From NCBI GenBank assembly GCA_002070475.1, contig MWDI01000063.1:28906-92905 (forward strand): 64,000 bases of DNA, in the 5' to 3' direction. This DNA comes from Firmicutes bacterium ADurb.Bin146 (lineage in GTDB: Bacteria > Bacillota > Clostridia > DUPQ01). This document shows positions 41,116 to 49,444 of the stretch, piece after piece. The first letter of the stretch is position 1. Each line of letters starts with the position of its first letter. A model generated the notes under the pieces. That model was given only the letters and a program-made list of their open reading frames with translations, searched no databases and was not told the origin of the DNA. A program made the translations under genes and the position numbers.

Positions 41116-42576
41116 TTAGTCATTCCTGATAGCCTTTTCTATATCATCAAGTTTTTTTTGTATCTTTCCAGAGACTGATTTGTTATAAACCATTGTCTGT
41201 TCTGGTAATGATGCTATTGTCTGTGCCAGAATTTTTTGATTGTTTTCAAATGATTCTGACATTTTGTTTACGCTTTCCATAGATTTTTCCATAGTAGATG
41301 CAGTCTTTTGTGCAATAATATCACTGCTTTCTTGCAAAGCTTCTTCGAAAGAGTTTTTAATTTTATCTGTAAGGGATGATACTTCCATAGATGTAGCGAT
41401 TATAGCTTTCTCAAATGCATCCTTCATATTATTGTATGATGCTGCATTTTCTTCACTTGACTGCTTCATTGTTCCAGTAAGCTGTTGAAGTGCAGTTACT
41501 GTCTGGTCCACTTGTATTGCAAGCGTAGCAAGCTCCTGCATGGTCTCTTTATTTGATACAGCCATCTGTCCAGCTGCATTCTTGACATCATCTGCAAATT
41601 CCCTTATAGCATCATAATTTTTAATTATCAGATTAGCAGAATCAGACAACGATTCACTCATTTTTATAAAGGAAACATCCATTTTATCAACATTTTCCTT
41701 TAGGTTAAGATTAAAATCAGACATATCTTTCATAGCTACTGCCAGTGTAGATATCGCGCTGTCAAATCTTTCAACAGTAGTATCAAGAGCTTGAGATGAA
41801 ACTGAAACATCCATTACAACATTAGTAAGCTTGTCTGCAAAAGATTCTATCGTTTGTTTCAAAGTATCTTCAATCTTTGATCCAAATTCTACAAAAGTAT
41901 CTTTGAGGATCCTGTTCATCATTGTGTATTCAGTCTCTTTATCCTTTGCGATGAGTACAGCGATATTATTATCAAGATATTCCTCAATATCAATCATAAG
42001 CGATCTCTTCTGATCTTCGCAGTCGACAGCAATTAATGCAAAATTAAGTATTACTGAGCCTAATAATCCGACAAGGCTGGTTGAGAATGCCGCTCCCATT
42101 CCTTTTGCGGCACCTGCTAGCCTTACAAGTATCTCATTCCAATCCAGTGAAGAAGATCCTATATCCTGAAGAAGAACATTAACAAGCTCACTAACTGAAA
42201 TTGTGAGTCCTATAAAAGTTCCTAAAAGTCCCAATGTGACCATCATTGCCTGGCTTTTCCTTACGAAAGTCTCACCGAATGAACTTAACTTCATATGCTC
42301 TTCAAAGTTCTTTTCTATTATGGCTTGAGTATTCACATTATTGTTGTTGATTTCTCCAGCTAATTTGTAATCCTGGACGATTTCATTAAGCATCTCATTT
42401 TTAAATGTTCCTGCTCGTCTATTTTGACGATTGTTTATCTGCTTGCTTAACTTTTGATATTGAAGCTTGATAAGAAGGTTGATTGTGAATGCTGCTAAGA
42501 AAACAAAAATTATGAGCAAAATCACTAATTTTCCTGAGATGTCTATCGATTTAAACAATGATACTAAGTTATTCAT
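41116..42576 (-). CDS. MotA/TolQ/ExbB-like proton channel with long helical tail (ZorA-like)
   Basis: The 486-residue protein has three membrane helices (about 17-38, 109-133 and 159-185). The last two carry the MotA/TolQ-type blocks TLGLLGTFIGLTISV and GAAKGMGAAFSTSLVGLLGSV. After the channel comes about 290 residues of predicted coiled coil (200-486), as in ZorA of the Zorya antiphage system, in which the tail reaches into the cytoplasm. Normal MotA and TolQ lack such a tail. ATG 42576 follows AAGGAG. With the OmpA-like gene 22 bases downstream it should form a five-to-two type ion-driven motor; this is inference from the family. Confidence 0.8.
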   Translation of the reverse strand: MNNLVSLFKSIDISGKLVILLIIFVFLAAFTINLLIKLQYQKLSKQINNRQNRRAGTFKNEMLNEIVQDYKLAGEINNNNVNTQAIIEKNFEEHMKLSSFGETFVRKSQAMMVTLGLLGTFIGLTISVSELVNVLLQDIGSSSLDWNEILVRLAGAAKGMGAAFSTSLVGLLGSVILNFALIAVDCEDQKRSLMIDIEEYLDNNIAVLIAKDKETEYTMMNRILKDTFVEFGSKIEDTLKQTIESFADKLTNVVMDVSVSSQALDTTVERFDSAISTLAVAMKDMSDFNLNLKENVDKMDVSFIKMSESLSDSANLIIKNYDAIREFADDVKNAAGQMAVSNKETMQELATLAIQVDQTVTALQQLTGTMKQSSEENAASYNNMKDAFEKAIIATSMEVSSLTDKIKNSFEEALQESSDIIAQKTASTMEKSMESVNKMSESFENNQKILAQTIASLPEQTMVYNKSVSGKIQKKLDDIEKAIRND

Positions 42577-42686
42577 ACAATCTCCTTGGGATTTGGTTTA
42601 TAATGCAATAATTCTACCACAAAAAAACATAATATTTAATTAGTTCACAGAATGTTTACATTATGCAAGCTGCATTTGCGTAAAAC

Positions 42687-42717
42687 ACCTGTTTTTTCTG
42701 TTATAAACAGGTTTTTT
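42687..42717 (+). terminator. Intrinsic terminator / attenuator-like hairpin upstream of queT
   Basis: ACCTGTTT at 42687-42694 pairs with AAACAGGT at 42705-42712, followed by a run of T to 42717. It reads on the plus strand but no gene precedes it. The 3' arm can alternatively pair with a downstream TCCTGT at about 42727-42732 via ACAGG plus T6/A6, so an either-or structure is possible. The region 42577-42770 has no coding sequence. Confidence 0.6.
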
Positions 42718-42770
42718 GTTAAAAAATCCTGTCTTTTCACTTCTATTAGATGCATTCAGGTAATAAAAAG

Positions 42771-42799
42771 TTCACAATTAGGTTATGCTGTGATATACT
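42771..42799 (+). promoter_or_regulatory. Promoter of queT
   Basis: TTCACA at 42771-42776, a 17-base spacer and TATACT at 42794-42799. The start point would be about 42806, so the leader from this promoter is only about 17 bases and carries the AAAGGAGG ribosome site. Confidence 0.6.
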
Positions 42800-42822
42800 T
42801 TTTTAGATAAAAAGGAGGCTGT

Positions 42823-43284
42823 ATGCTGAAAAAATATGTAATCATACCAGCCCTGATAGCTGCTCTTTACTGTGCGCTTGTTTTCATGTTCATGCCGATA
42901 AGTTACGGAACAGTCCAGATAAGAGTTGCAGAAGCGCTTACTATTCTTCCATATTTTACTTCATCAGCTATATATGGTCTTTTTATAGGCTGTCTTCTTG
43001 CTAATATGATTGGTGGTGCTGGTGTACTCGACATACTGTTAGGATCATTTGCTACACTAGTAGCAGCATATCTCACTTATAAAGTAAAAAACAAATGGCT
43101 TGCGCCAGTGCCTCCTATTGTTATCAATATGTTTGTTGTCGGATATATACTGAATGTATATTATGGAATGGATTACTGGTTAGCAGTCATATCAGTCGGT
43201 GCAGGTCAGACAGTATCCTGCATGGGTTTGGGTATGCTTTTACTTCTTCAACTAGATAAATACAAAGAAAGGTTATTTTCATGA
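42823..43284 (+). CDS. queT: QueT-family queuosine precursor transporter
   Basis: The 153-residue membrane protein has five or six helices and the family block YGTVQIRVAEALTILPYF (residues 29-46) followed by GLFIGCLLANMIGGAGVLDILLGS, read in parts. QueT is the substrate-binding S component of an energy-coupling factor transporter for a queuosine precursor. Many queT genes follow preQ1 riboswitches; I could not recognise one here. It overlaps the small membrane gene by ATGA. Confidence 0.85.
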   Translation: MLKKYVIIPALIAALYCALVFMFMPISYGTVQIRVAEALTILPYFTSSAIYGLFIGCLLANMIGGAGVLDILLGSFATLVAAYLTYKVKNKWLAPVPPIVINMFVVGYILNVYYGMDYWLAVISVGAGQTVSCMGLGMLLLLQLDKYKERLFS

Positions 43285-43550
43285 CAAACAATTCTACCAA
43301 TAAAAGAAACTTAATAGATTATCTGCTGATATTCGTGTACATTTTTATGATGTTAATATCGGATGATCCTCTTTTTCGAAGTTATTCGCTACTTGGAGTA
43401 GCAATTGTTGGCATAATGATTTCATTTGGTATTATATTATTAAAAAAAGATATTACCAAACAAGAAAAGATAAGGGAACTTATAGCTATAGGGCTTCTTG
43501 TATTAGCTATAGGGTACTCTGTATACAGGATAATTATGCTTAGAGCATAG
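43281..43550 (+). CDS. Small three-helix membrane protein, function unknown
   Basis: The 89-residue protein has three hydrophobic stretches (about 12-30, 34-53 and 67-86) separated by short charged loops (KKDITKQEKIRE between the last two). I do not recognise a family. It is coupled to queT by a four-base overlap, so it may modulate or accompany that transporter, but nothing in the sequence proves this. Confidence 0.6.
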   Translation: MTNNSTNKRNLIDYLLIFVYIFMMLISDDPLFRSYSLLGVAIVGIMISFGIILLKKDITKQEKIRELIAIGLLVLAIGYSVYRIIMLRA

Positions 43551-43659
43551 TATAATACTAAATTTCATTGCTTTTAGTGGATTTTGAATCAGCCATTATT
43601 GTAATATGAATGCTGTTATGTTATTATAACTAAGATATTTTAGTCATGGAGGTAATCAA

Positions 43660-44910
43660 ATGGCAATACTAAAAGGAGCCGCGATTTTTGGACAATCAGG
43701 CGGACCCACATCAGTAATCAATTCAAGCGCATCTGGTGTTTTTCAGCAAGCGCTTAAGGAAGAGTGCATAACAGCAGTATATGGTGCTGCACATGGAATC
43801 AGAGGCATTTTAAATGAAGAATTTTATGATATATCAAAGGAAACTCAGGAACAGTTGGACCTATTAAAAAACACTCCTTCATCTGCTTTAGGTTCTGTAA
43901 GATATAAGCTTAAGAATGCTGATGTTGATGATACAGACTATAAAAAACTATTAGAGGTTTTCAAGAAATATAATATAAGGTATTTCTTTTATAACGGCGG
44001 GAATGACTCAATGGATACCTGTAATAAAATAAGCAAGTTTATGGCTAAATCCGGTTATGAATGCAAGGTTATAGGTGTACCAAAGACTATTGATAATGAT
44101 CTTTCCATTACGGATCATTGCCCAGGATATGGTTCAGCAGCAAAATATGTAGCAACTACAATAATGGAAGTTTATCATGATGCTAATGTTTATGATACTC
44201 CGATGATTACAATAATTGAAATAATGGGAAGGAATGCAGGATGGCTCACAGCAGCAAGCATGCTCGCTGCATACAAAGGCGCAGGCCCTGATTTAATTTA
44301 TCTTCCTGAGGTTCCGTTTACATTGGAAAAGTTTTTATCTGATGTAAAAAAAGTCTATAATAGTAAACTTGACCATAAGGTTATTGTAGCGGTTTCTGAG
44401 GGATGCAAGGATGCTGAAGGAAGATATATAGCTGAGATGGGGCAGTCTTTAGCTAAAGATGCTTTCGGGCATGCTCAGCTTGGTGGTGCAGCATCAGTGC
44501 TTGGTGATATTGTGAAGAATGAATTCAAGTGTAAGGTCAGGTCAATAGAATTCAGTCTAATGCAACGCTGTGCAGCTCATATTGGGTCGAAGACTGATAT
44601 AGAAGAGGCATTTCTTGCAGGTGAGGAAGCAGTAAAAGCTGCTGTACAGGGGCATACGGATTACATGATAGGCTTTGAAAGAACATATGTTGATGGCAAG
44701 TACAAAGCAAAAACCATCCTAGTGCCTCTTGCTGATGCGGCAAATACAGAAAAGACAGTTCCTTTAGAATGGATGAATGAAGAAAAAAACTTTTTAAAAC
44801 AGGAATTTATAGATTATGCACTTCCATTAATACAAGGCGATCCTGGACTGCCTTTTGAAGACGGGCTTCCTAAGTTCGCAAAACTCAAAAAAGTTTTAGT
44901 AAAAAAATAA
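43660..44910 (+). CDS. pfp: Pyrophosphate-dependent 6-phosphofructokinase
   Basis: The enzyme phosphorylates fructose 6-phosphate using pyrophosphate, a reversible step. The 416-residue protein has FGQSGGPTSVIN at the N terminus, the discriminating GGNDSMDT in which Asp replaces the Gly of the ATP enzyme, and PKTIDNDL with Lys, both typical of PPi-dependent PFK. EIMGRNAGWLTAAS follows. GGAGG lies eight bases before ATG 43660. The class II aldolase gene is 15 bases downstream, so the two successive glycolytic steps are encoded together. Confidence 0.92.
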   Translation: MAILKGAAIFGQSGGPTSVINSSASGVFQQALKEECITAVYGAAHGIRGILNEEFYDISKETQEQLDLLKNTPSSALGSVRYKLKNADVDDTDYKKLLEVFKKYNIRYFFYNGGNDSMDTCNKISKFMAKSGYECKVIGVPKTIDNDLSITDHCPGYGSAAKYVATTIMEVYHDANVYDTPMITIIEIMGRNAGWLTAASMLAAYKGAGPDLIYLPEVPFTLEKFLSDVKKVYNSKLDHKVIVAVSEGCKDAEGRYIAEMGQSLAKDAFGHAQLGGAASVLGDIVKNEFKCKVRSIEFSLMQRCAAHIGSKTDIEEAFLAGEEAVKAAVQGHTDYMIGFERTYVDGKYKAKTILVPLADAANTEKTVPLEWMNEEKNFLKQEFIDYALPLIQGDPGLPFEDGLPKFAKLKKVLVKK

Positions 44911-44925
44911 AAAGGAGAAATAGAA

Positions 44926-45864
44926 ATGGCACTTATAACATCAAAGAAAATGTTCGAAAAAGCCTACAAGGGCGGATATGCGATTGGCGCTTTTAACGTT
45001 AATAATATGGAAATTATCCAAGGTATAACAGAAGCTGCAAAGGAAGTACAAGCACCTTTGATTCTTCAGGTTTCTGCTGGAGCAAGAAAGTATGCAAAAC
45101 ATGTTTATCTTATGAAGCTTATTGAAGCGGCTATAGAAGATACAGGACTACCGATATGTGTACATCTTGACCATGGTGATAGTTACGAAACATGCAAGTC
45201 ATGTATAGATGGTGGTTTTACATCAGTAATGATAGACGGATCCCATCATTCCTTTGAAGATAATATCAAAGAGACAAAAAGAGTAGTTGAGTATGCGCAT
45301 GACAGAGGTGTTGTTGTTGAGGCTGAATTAGGTAGATTAGCAGGAGTAGAAGATGATATTAAAGTAAGTAAAGAAGATTCCTCATACACTGATCCGGATC
45401 AGGTAGAAGAGTTTGTAGCTAAAACTGGCGTGGATTCATTAGCAATTGCAATAGGTACCAGCCATGGAGCATATAAATTCAAGGGAGAAGCTCATTTAAG
45501 ATTTGACATTCTTGAGGAAGTACAAAAGAGATTACCTAATTTTCCTATAGTCCTTCATGGAGCATCTTCAGTTATTCCTGAATTTGTTGAAATGATTAAT
45601 AAATATGGTGGAAAAATGCCAGGTGCTCAAGGTGTACCTGAGGAAATGTTAAGAAAAGCAGCAAGTATGGCGGTATGTAAAATAAATATTGACTCGGATT
45701 TGAGGCTTGCAATGACAGCATCAATAAGAGAGCATTTCTCTTTATATCCTGAACATTTTGATCCAAGAGAGTATTTGAAACCAGCAAGAGAGAATATCAA
45801 GCAGATAGTAAAACACAAGCTTGTTCATGTCCTTGGATGTGATAACACAGCAGGAGAGTATTAA
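44926..45864 (+). CDS. fba: Class II fructose-bisphosphate aldolase
   Basis: The zinc aldolase splits fructose 1,6-bisphosphate. The 312-residue protein has AFNVNNMEI near the start, the metal and catalytic HLDHGDSYE (about residue 81), SVMIDGSHHSFEDN, EAELGRLAGVEDD with its zinc Glu, GTSHGAYKF with zinc His, and LHGASSV. It is cotranscribed with the PPi-phosphofructokinase and followed by a clear terminator. Confidence 0.95.
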   Translation: MALITSKKMFEKAYKGGYAIGAFNVNNMEIIQGITEAAKEVQAPLILQVSAGARKYAKHVYLMKLIEAAIEDTGLPICVHLDHGDSYETCKSCIDGGFTSVMIDGSHHSFEDNIKETKRVVEYAHDRGVVVEAELGRLAGVEDDIKVSKEDSSYTDPDQVEEFVAKTGVDSLAIAIGTSHGAYKFKGEAHLRFDILEEVQKRLPNFPIVLHGASSVIPEFVEMINKYGGKMPGAQGVPEEMLRKAASMAVCKINIDSDLRLAMTASIREHFSLYPEHFDPREYLKPARENIKQIVKHKLVHVLGCDNTAGEY

Positions 45865-45883
45865 AAGCTATTAAGTGATTTTG

Positions 45884-45908
45884 AAAAAAGCGGTTATCCG
45901 CTTTTTTT
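45884..45908 (+). terminator. Intrinsic terminator after fba
   Basis: A ten-base-pair hairpin, A6 GCGG at 45884-45893 with CCGC T6 at 45898-45907, has a TTAT loop; T continues to 45908. Confidence 0.9.
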
Positions 45909-45977
45909 GTGTGATAAAATCCAATAAGTATGCTATTATCATTAAATAATGTATAATAACCAAAAAGGAGTGCATAT

Positions 45978-46595
45978 TTGATAGTAAAAGATGCAAAGTT
46001 CGTAATAAGCGCAGCTAGACCAGAACAATGGCCGGAAGATGATTTGCCAGAAGTGGTTTTTTCTGGAAAATCAAATGTCGGGAAATCCAGCCTTATAAAT
46101 GCATTATGCAATAGAAAAAATCTTGCATATTCAGGGTCCAGCCCAGGCAAGACCCGGCTTATCAATTTTTATGAAATAAATGACTGTATAAGGATGGTGG
46201 ATTTGCCTGGTTACGGATTTTCAAAAGCCTCAAAACAGGTATCAAGCGTATACAGTAAACTTGCAGAGCAATATTTTAAGAAAAGAAAAAATATCAGGCT
46301 TATTATTCAAATACTTGATATTCGTCATGAGCCTACTGAAGATGATATGCAGATGATAGACTTTTTAAACAATTCAGAGTTGCCATTCATTCTTGTAATT
46401 AATAAATGTGACAAGTTATCAAAAACGCAATGCATTACAAAAGCAGGAAAAATTGCAAATATGCTGAAAATTCATCCGGATACTCCTTTCATACTTACAT
46501 CCTCATTAAAAAAAAGAGGTATTGATGAAATATGGCACGCAATTGATTTTTATTGTTTTGATGAAACTGAGCAATCTGAAAACTTGAATAAATAA
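45978..46595 (+). CDS. engB: Ribosome-biogenesis GTPase YsxC/EngB
   Basis: EngB is an essential GTPase for 50S assembly. The 205-residue protein has the G1 loop SGKSNVGKSSLI, switch region with PGKTRLINFY, G3 VDLPGYGFSKA, G4 VINKCDKLS and the G5-like TSSLKKRG. The start is TTG 45978, seven bases after AAAGGAG. The gene often follows lon; here it follows the fba terminator and precedes a trigger-factor-like lipoprotein gene. Confidence 0.95.
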   Translation: MIVKDAKFVISAARPEQWPEDDLPEVVFSGKSNVGKSSLINALCNRKNLAYSGSSPGKTRLINFYEINDCIRMVDLPGYGFSKASKQVSSVYSKLAEQYFKKRKNIRLIIQILDIRHEPTEDDMQMIDFLNNSELPFILVINKCDKLSKTQCITKAGKIANMLKIHPDTPFILTSSLKKRGIDEIWHAIDFYCFDETEQSENLNK

Positions 46596-46618
46596 GGGAG
46601 TAATAAAAAGATATATTA

Positions 46619-47668
46619 ATGAATACATGCATAAAGGATTACAAGAAATTAATTAAAGTCATAACAGTTTTACTGCTTATTGCATTATTGCTTGCTGGAT
46701 GCAGCCCATACAAGAACAGTAAATATATTGAACTTGGAGAATATAAAAATCTGAAACTGGATAATAACCTGATTGAACCAACAGATGAAGATTTGATGAA
46801 TGAGATAAATCTGCTTTTGGACAAGTATGCTGAAGTTTTAGTATTTAATGAAGGAGAAGTACATCTTAATGATATCGCGAATATTGACTACTCAGGAGTA
46901 ATAGACGGTAAGCCTTTTGAAGGAGGTGCAGGTAGCGGGTATGATTTGACTATAGGCTCGAACTCCTTTATTCCAGGTTTTGAGGAAGGATTAATCGGAG
47001 CTGTTATAGGAAAATCTATAACTCTTAATCTGACATTTCCTGCAGATTACAAAGATGAAGATAATAATATATCTAAATATGCCGGCAAGGATGTAAGTTT
47101 CAAAGTAGAAATAAATAAGGTCACAAGAAGAGTTCCTCCTGAATATAATGATGAGTTTATCCAAAGCCTAGATAACGGCTATAATTCAATCAGTGAGTAT
47201 AATGAATTTCTCAAGAAAGAAATATATAATTACAAGAAAACACAAACAGCTTGGCAGATAGTTGTTGACAATACGATAGTCAAGAAGTATCCATCAACCG
47301 TACAAAAAAGAGTTAATGCGGTTAGAGAATATTATGAGTACAATATGGCATATTATGGATACACATCATTTAACGAATTCTGTATAGATGCATTAGGTCA
47401 GACTGAAGAGGAATTTAATGAAACTAATCTTAAGAGCGCGCAAGACGGGGTTAAACAGGAAATGATATCGCAAGCGATAGCCATGCTTGAAGATATTAAA
47501 TTAAGTTCTAAAGAACTGAATGACGGGTATGATAATTATGCAGAATATTATGGATATGATAGCACTGAGGATTTCTTGAAAGATTATGATAAGGAATCAA
47601 TTACAAGCAGTATTCTTTTAAATAAAGTTATGGAGTTTGTTGCTCTGAATTGTATTGTTATTAATTAG
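46619..47668 (+). CDS. Lipoprotein with trigger-factor-like FKBP and C-terminal domains
   Basis: The 349-residue protein has a lipoprotein signal: a hydrophobic stretch then LLLAGCSPY, with Cys28 as the lipid-attachment site. After it come an FKBP-type prolyl isomerase domain with DYSGVIDGKPFEGG and the SNSFIPGFEEGLIG turn (about 95-190) and a helical region like the trigger factor C-terminal arm. The ribosome-binding domain of trigger factor is missing. It is probably an extracytoplasmic foldase anchored to the membrane, acting like PrsA, though catalytic competence is not shown. Confidence 0.8.
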   Translation: MNTCIKDYKKLIKVITVLLLIALLLAGCSPYKNSKYIELGEYKNLKLDNNLIEPTDEDLMNEINLLLDKYAEVLVFNEGEVHLNDIANIDYSGVIDGKPFEGGAGSGYDLTIGSNSFIPGFEEGLIGAVIGKSITLNLTFPADYKDEDNNISKYAGKDVSFKVEINKVTRRVPPEYNDEFIQSLDNGYNSISEYNEFLKKEIYNYKKTQTAWQIVVDNTIVKKYPSTVQKRVNAVREYYEYNMAYYGYTSFNEFCIDALGQTEEEFNETNLKSAQDGVKQEMISQAIAMLEDIKLSSKELNDGYDNYAEYYGYDSTEDFLKDYDKESITSSILLNKVMEFVALNCIVIN

Positions 47669-47714
47669 TAATTAATAATAAATTTATAAATTAATACATA
47701 AAAAAATCGCTATT

Positions 47715-47751
47715 AAAAACAGAAACTACTTTTGTAGCAGCTTCTGTTTTT
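47715..47751. terminator. Bidirectional terminator between the foldase gene and ilvE
   Basis: AAAAACAGAA at 47715-47724 pairs with TTCTGTTTTT at 47742-47751, with an inner CTAC/GTAG (726-729 with 734-737). T-runs occur on both strands, suiting the two convergent genes. Confidence 0.75.
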
Positions 47752-47783
47752 ATAACTGTTTCAATTGTTCATTTTAATTTTAC

Positions 47784-48848
47784 CTATTTGACTTGCACTG
47801 TCCAACCTTTTGTATCTTTAATTCTTCCGTACTGTATTCCTGTTAGAGTATCATACAAAGTCTGAGAGATTACGCCTATCTTATTGTTGTTGATTGTGTG
47901 TCGTATATCTTTGTATATAAGTTCGCCTACAGGGGATATTACTGCAGCTGTACCTGTACCGAAACATTCTTTCATTTGACCATTTTCTAGAGTTTCGACA
48001 ACTTCGTCAATAGTGATTTTTCTTTCTTGAGTCTTGTAACCTAAAGAATGTGCAAGCTCCAGCGTGCTTTTCCTGGTTATACCAGGCAAGATGCTTCCGG
48101 AAAGCTCAGGAGTGACAATTGTATCGCCTATAACAAAGAAAACATTCATTGCTCCTACTTCTTCAATATATCTTCCTTCATGAGCATCAAGCCATAAAGT
48201 CTGGATGCAATTTAATTTTATAGCCTTTTCCTGAGCTATAAGGCTTGCAGCATAATTTCCCATTGTCTTGACATGCCCCATACCGCCTTTTGATGCTCGT
48301 TTGTAGAAATCCTCTACATAAATACTGGTCGGATTAAGACCAGTCGGGTAATATGGCCCTACAGGACTTAATATGATCAAGAAAAGATATGTATGGGAAG
48401 GATGTACGCCTAAAAAAGGATCTGTAGAGATTATGAAAGGACGTACATAAAGGGAAGTTCCATCAGATGAGGGAACCCAATCTATATCAGTTTTTATAAG
48501 GTTTACTATCGCTTCTACCACATCAGTTTCTTCTATTGGCGGTATGCAGAGCCTTTCGCAAGAAGATCTTAACCTTTTTGCATTCTCATCAGGACGAAAA
48601 AGAAGAACTTTGTTTTCTTTTGTCCTGTAGGCTTTTAATCCTTCAAAAACACCTTGCCCATAATGAAGTACATTTGTAGACGGATCAATTGATAATGGGC
48701 CGTATGGCACAATTCTTGCATCATGCCATCCTTTATCCTCACTGTAATTCATCAGAAACATATGGTCTGTGAACTGTTTTCCGAAAGATAGCTTTTTCTC
48801 ATCCGGTTTTGTTTTTGGTTGACTTGTCAGTTTGATGGAAATATTCAT
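47784..48848 (-). CDS. ilvE: Branched-chain amino acid aminotransferase
   Basis: IlvE transfers amino groups between glutamate and branched-chain keto acids, using pyridoxal phosphate. The protein of about 354 residues belongs to the class of about 350-residue BCATs: LHYGQGVFEGLKAYR, VRPFIISTDP, GHVKTMGNYAASL with the candidate PLP lysine, DAHEGRYIEEVGAMNVFFV and ECFGTGTAAVISPVG. ATG 48848 fits AAGGA better than ATG 48854, which directly follows the site. It stands alone on the minus strand with its own terminator; no leader peptide or T-box is seen in the 90 bases upstream. Confidence 0.93.
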   Translation of the reverse strand: MNISIKLTSQPKTKPDEKKLSFGKQFTDHMFLMNYSEDKGWHDARIVPYGPLSIDPSTNVLHYGQGVFEGLKAYRTKENKVLLFRPDENAKRLRSSCERLCIPPIEETDVVEAIVNLIKTDIDWVPSSDGTSLYVRPFIISTDPFLGVHPSHTYLFLIILSPVGPYYPTGLNPTSIYVEDFYKRASKGGMGHVKTMGNYAASLIAQEKAIKLNCIQTLWLDAHEGRYIEEVGAMNVFFVIGDTIVTPELSGSILPGITRKSTLELAHSLGYKTQERKITIDEVVETLENGQMKECFGTGTAAVISPVGELIYKDIRHTINNNKIGVISQTLYDTLTGIQYGRIKDTKGWTVQVK

Positions 48849-48940
48849 ACTCATGTCCTTGCCTTAATTTTATTTTCATTATATTATACTAAAATATGAA
48901 GGCAATTACAAATAATTGCTAAATAATTTTAAGGAGTTTA

Positions 48941-49444
48941 ATGTATAAATATCTTCCCGACTACATAGCAGAAGGAATATTCGATATAGATTACAAAAAA
49001 CTGTATGAATTGGGCATAAGAGGTTTATGTTTTGACATTGATAACACATTGATTGAAATGTACAATAGTAATATTCACGATAAAGCACTTTCTTTGATTG
49101 AAAAATTGAAAGCCGAAGGATTTACATTATGTATATCTTCAAACGCCTCAAAAAAGAGAACCGCTTTCATCGCCGGTTATTTTGGAGTAGAATATATTTA
49201 TAGGGCATTCAAGCCTTCAAAAAGAGGTTTTGACAAAGTATTAATGCTGCTAAATCTACCAGCTTCTGAATGTGCCATGATAGGTGATCAGCTTTTTACC
49301 GATATCAAAGGAGGAAAGAAAGCAGGTTTTTTAACAGTAATGACAAAGAGAATAAATGATAGTGAATCATTATATGTCCGATTTAAAAGAATATTTGAAA
49401 AAATGATATTAAAAAAATATAAAAAAGGGTTAAAGAAGATATGA
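48941..49444 (+). CDS. yqeG: YqeG-family HAD-IIIA phosphatase
   Basis: The 167-residue protein has the HAD motifs FDIDNTLIEM (nucleophile Asp), CISSNAS, KPSKRGFD and GDQLFTDIKGG. Related phosphatases include a phosphatidylglycerol phosphate phosphatase, so a lipid or small-molecule phosphate substrate is likely. ATG 48941 follows TAAGGAG. It overlaps the endonuclease IV-like gene by ATGA. In Bacillus yqeG precedes yqeH and aroE; here the neighbours differ. Confidence 0.9.
   Translation: MYKYLPDYIAEGIFDIDYKKLYELGIRGLCFDIDNTLIEMYNSNIHDKALSLIEKLKAEGFTLCISSNASKKRTAFIAGYFGVEYIYRAFKPSKRGFDKVLMLLNLPASECAMIGDQLFTDIKGGKKAGFLTVMTKRINDSESLYVRFKRIFEKMILKKYKKGLKKI

Noticed and set aside
39145..42576. Complete Zorya antiphage system
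   Set aside because: Only ZorA- and ZorB-like genes are seen. No ZorC, ZorD or ZorE-type effector is encoded nearby, so a Zorya call would be overreach.
40056..42576. Flagellar MotA-MotB pair
   Set aside because: No flagellar or chemotaxis genes are near, and the MotA-like protein has a very long coiled tail not found in stators.
42577..42822. preQ1 riboswitch upstream of queT
   Set aside because: The expected short pseudoknot with its CCC core and A-rich tail could not be found on the plus strand.
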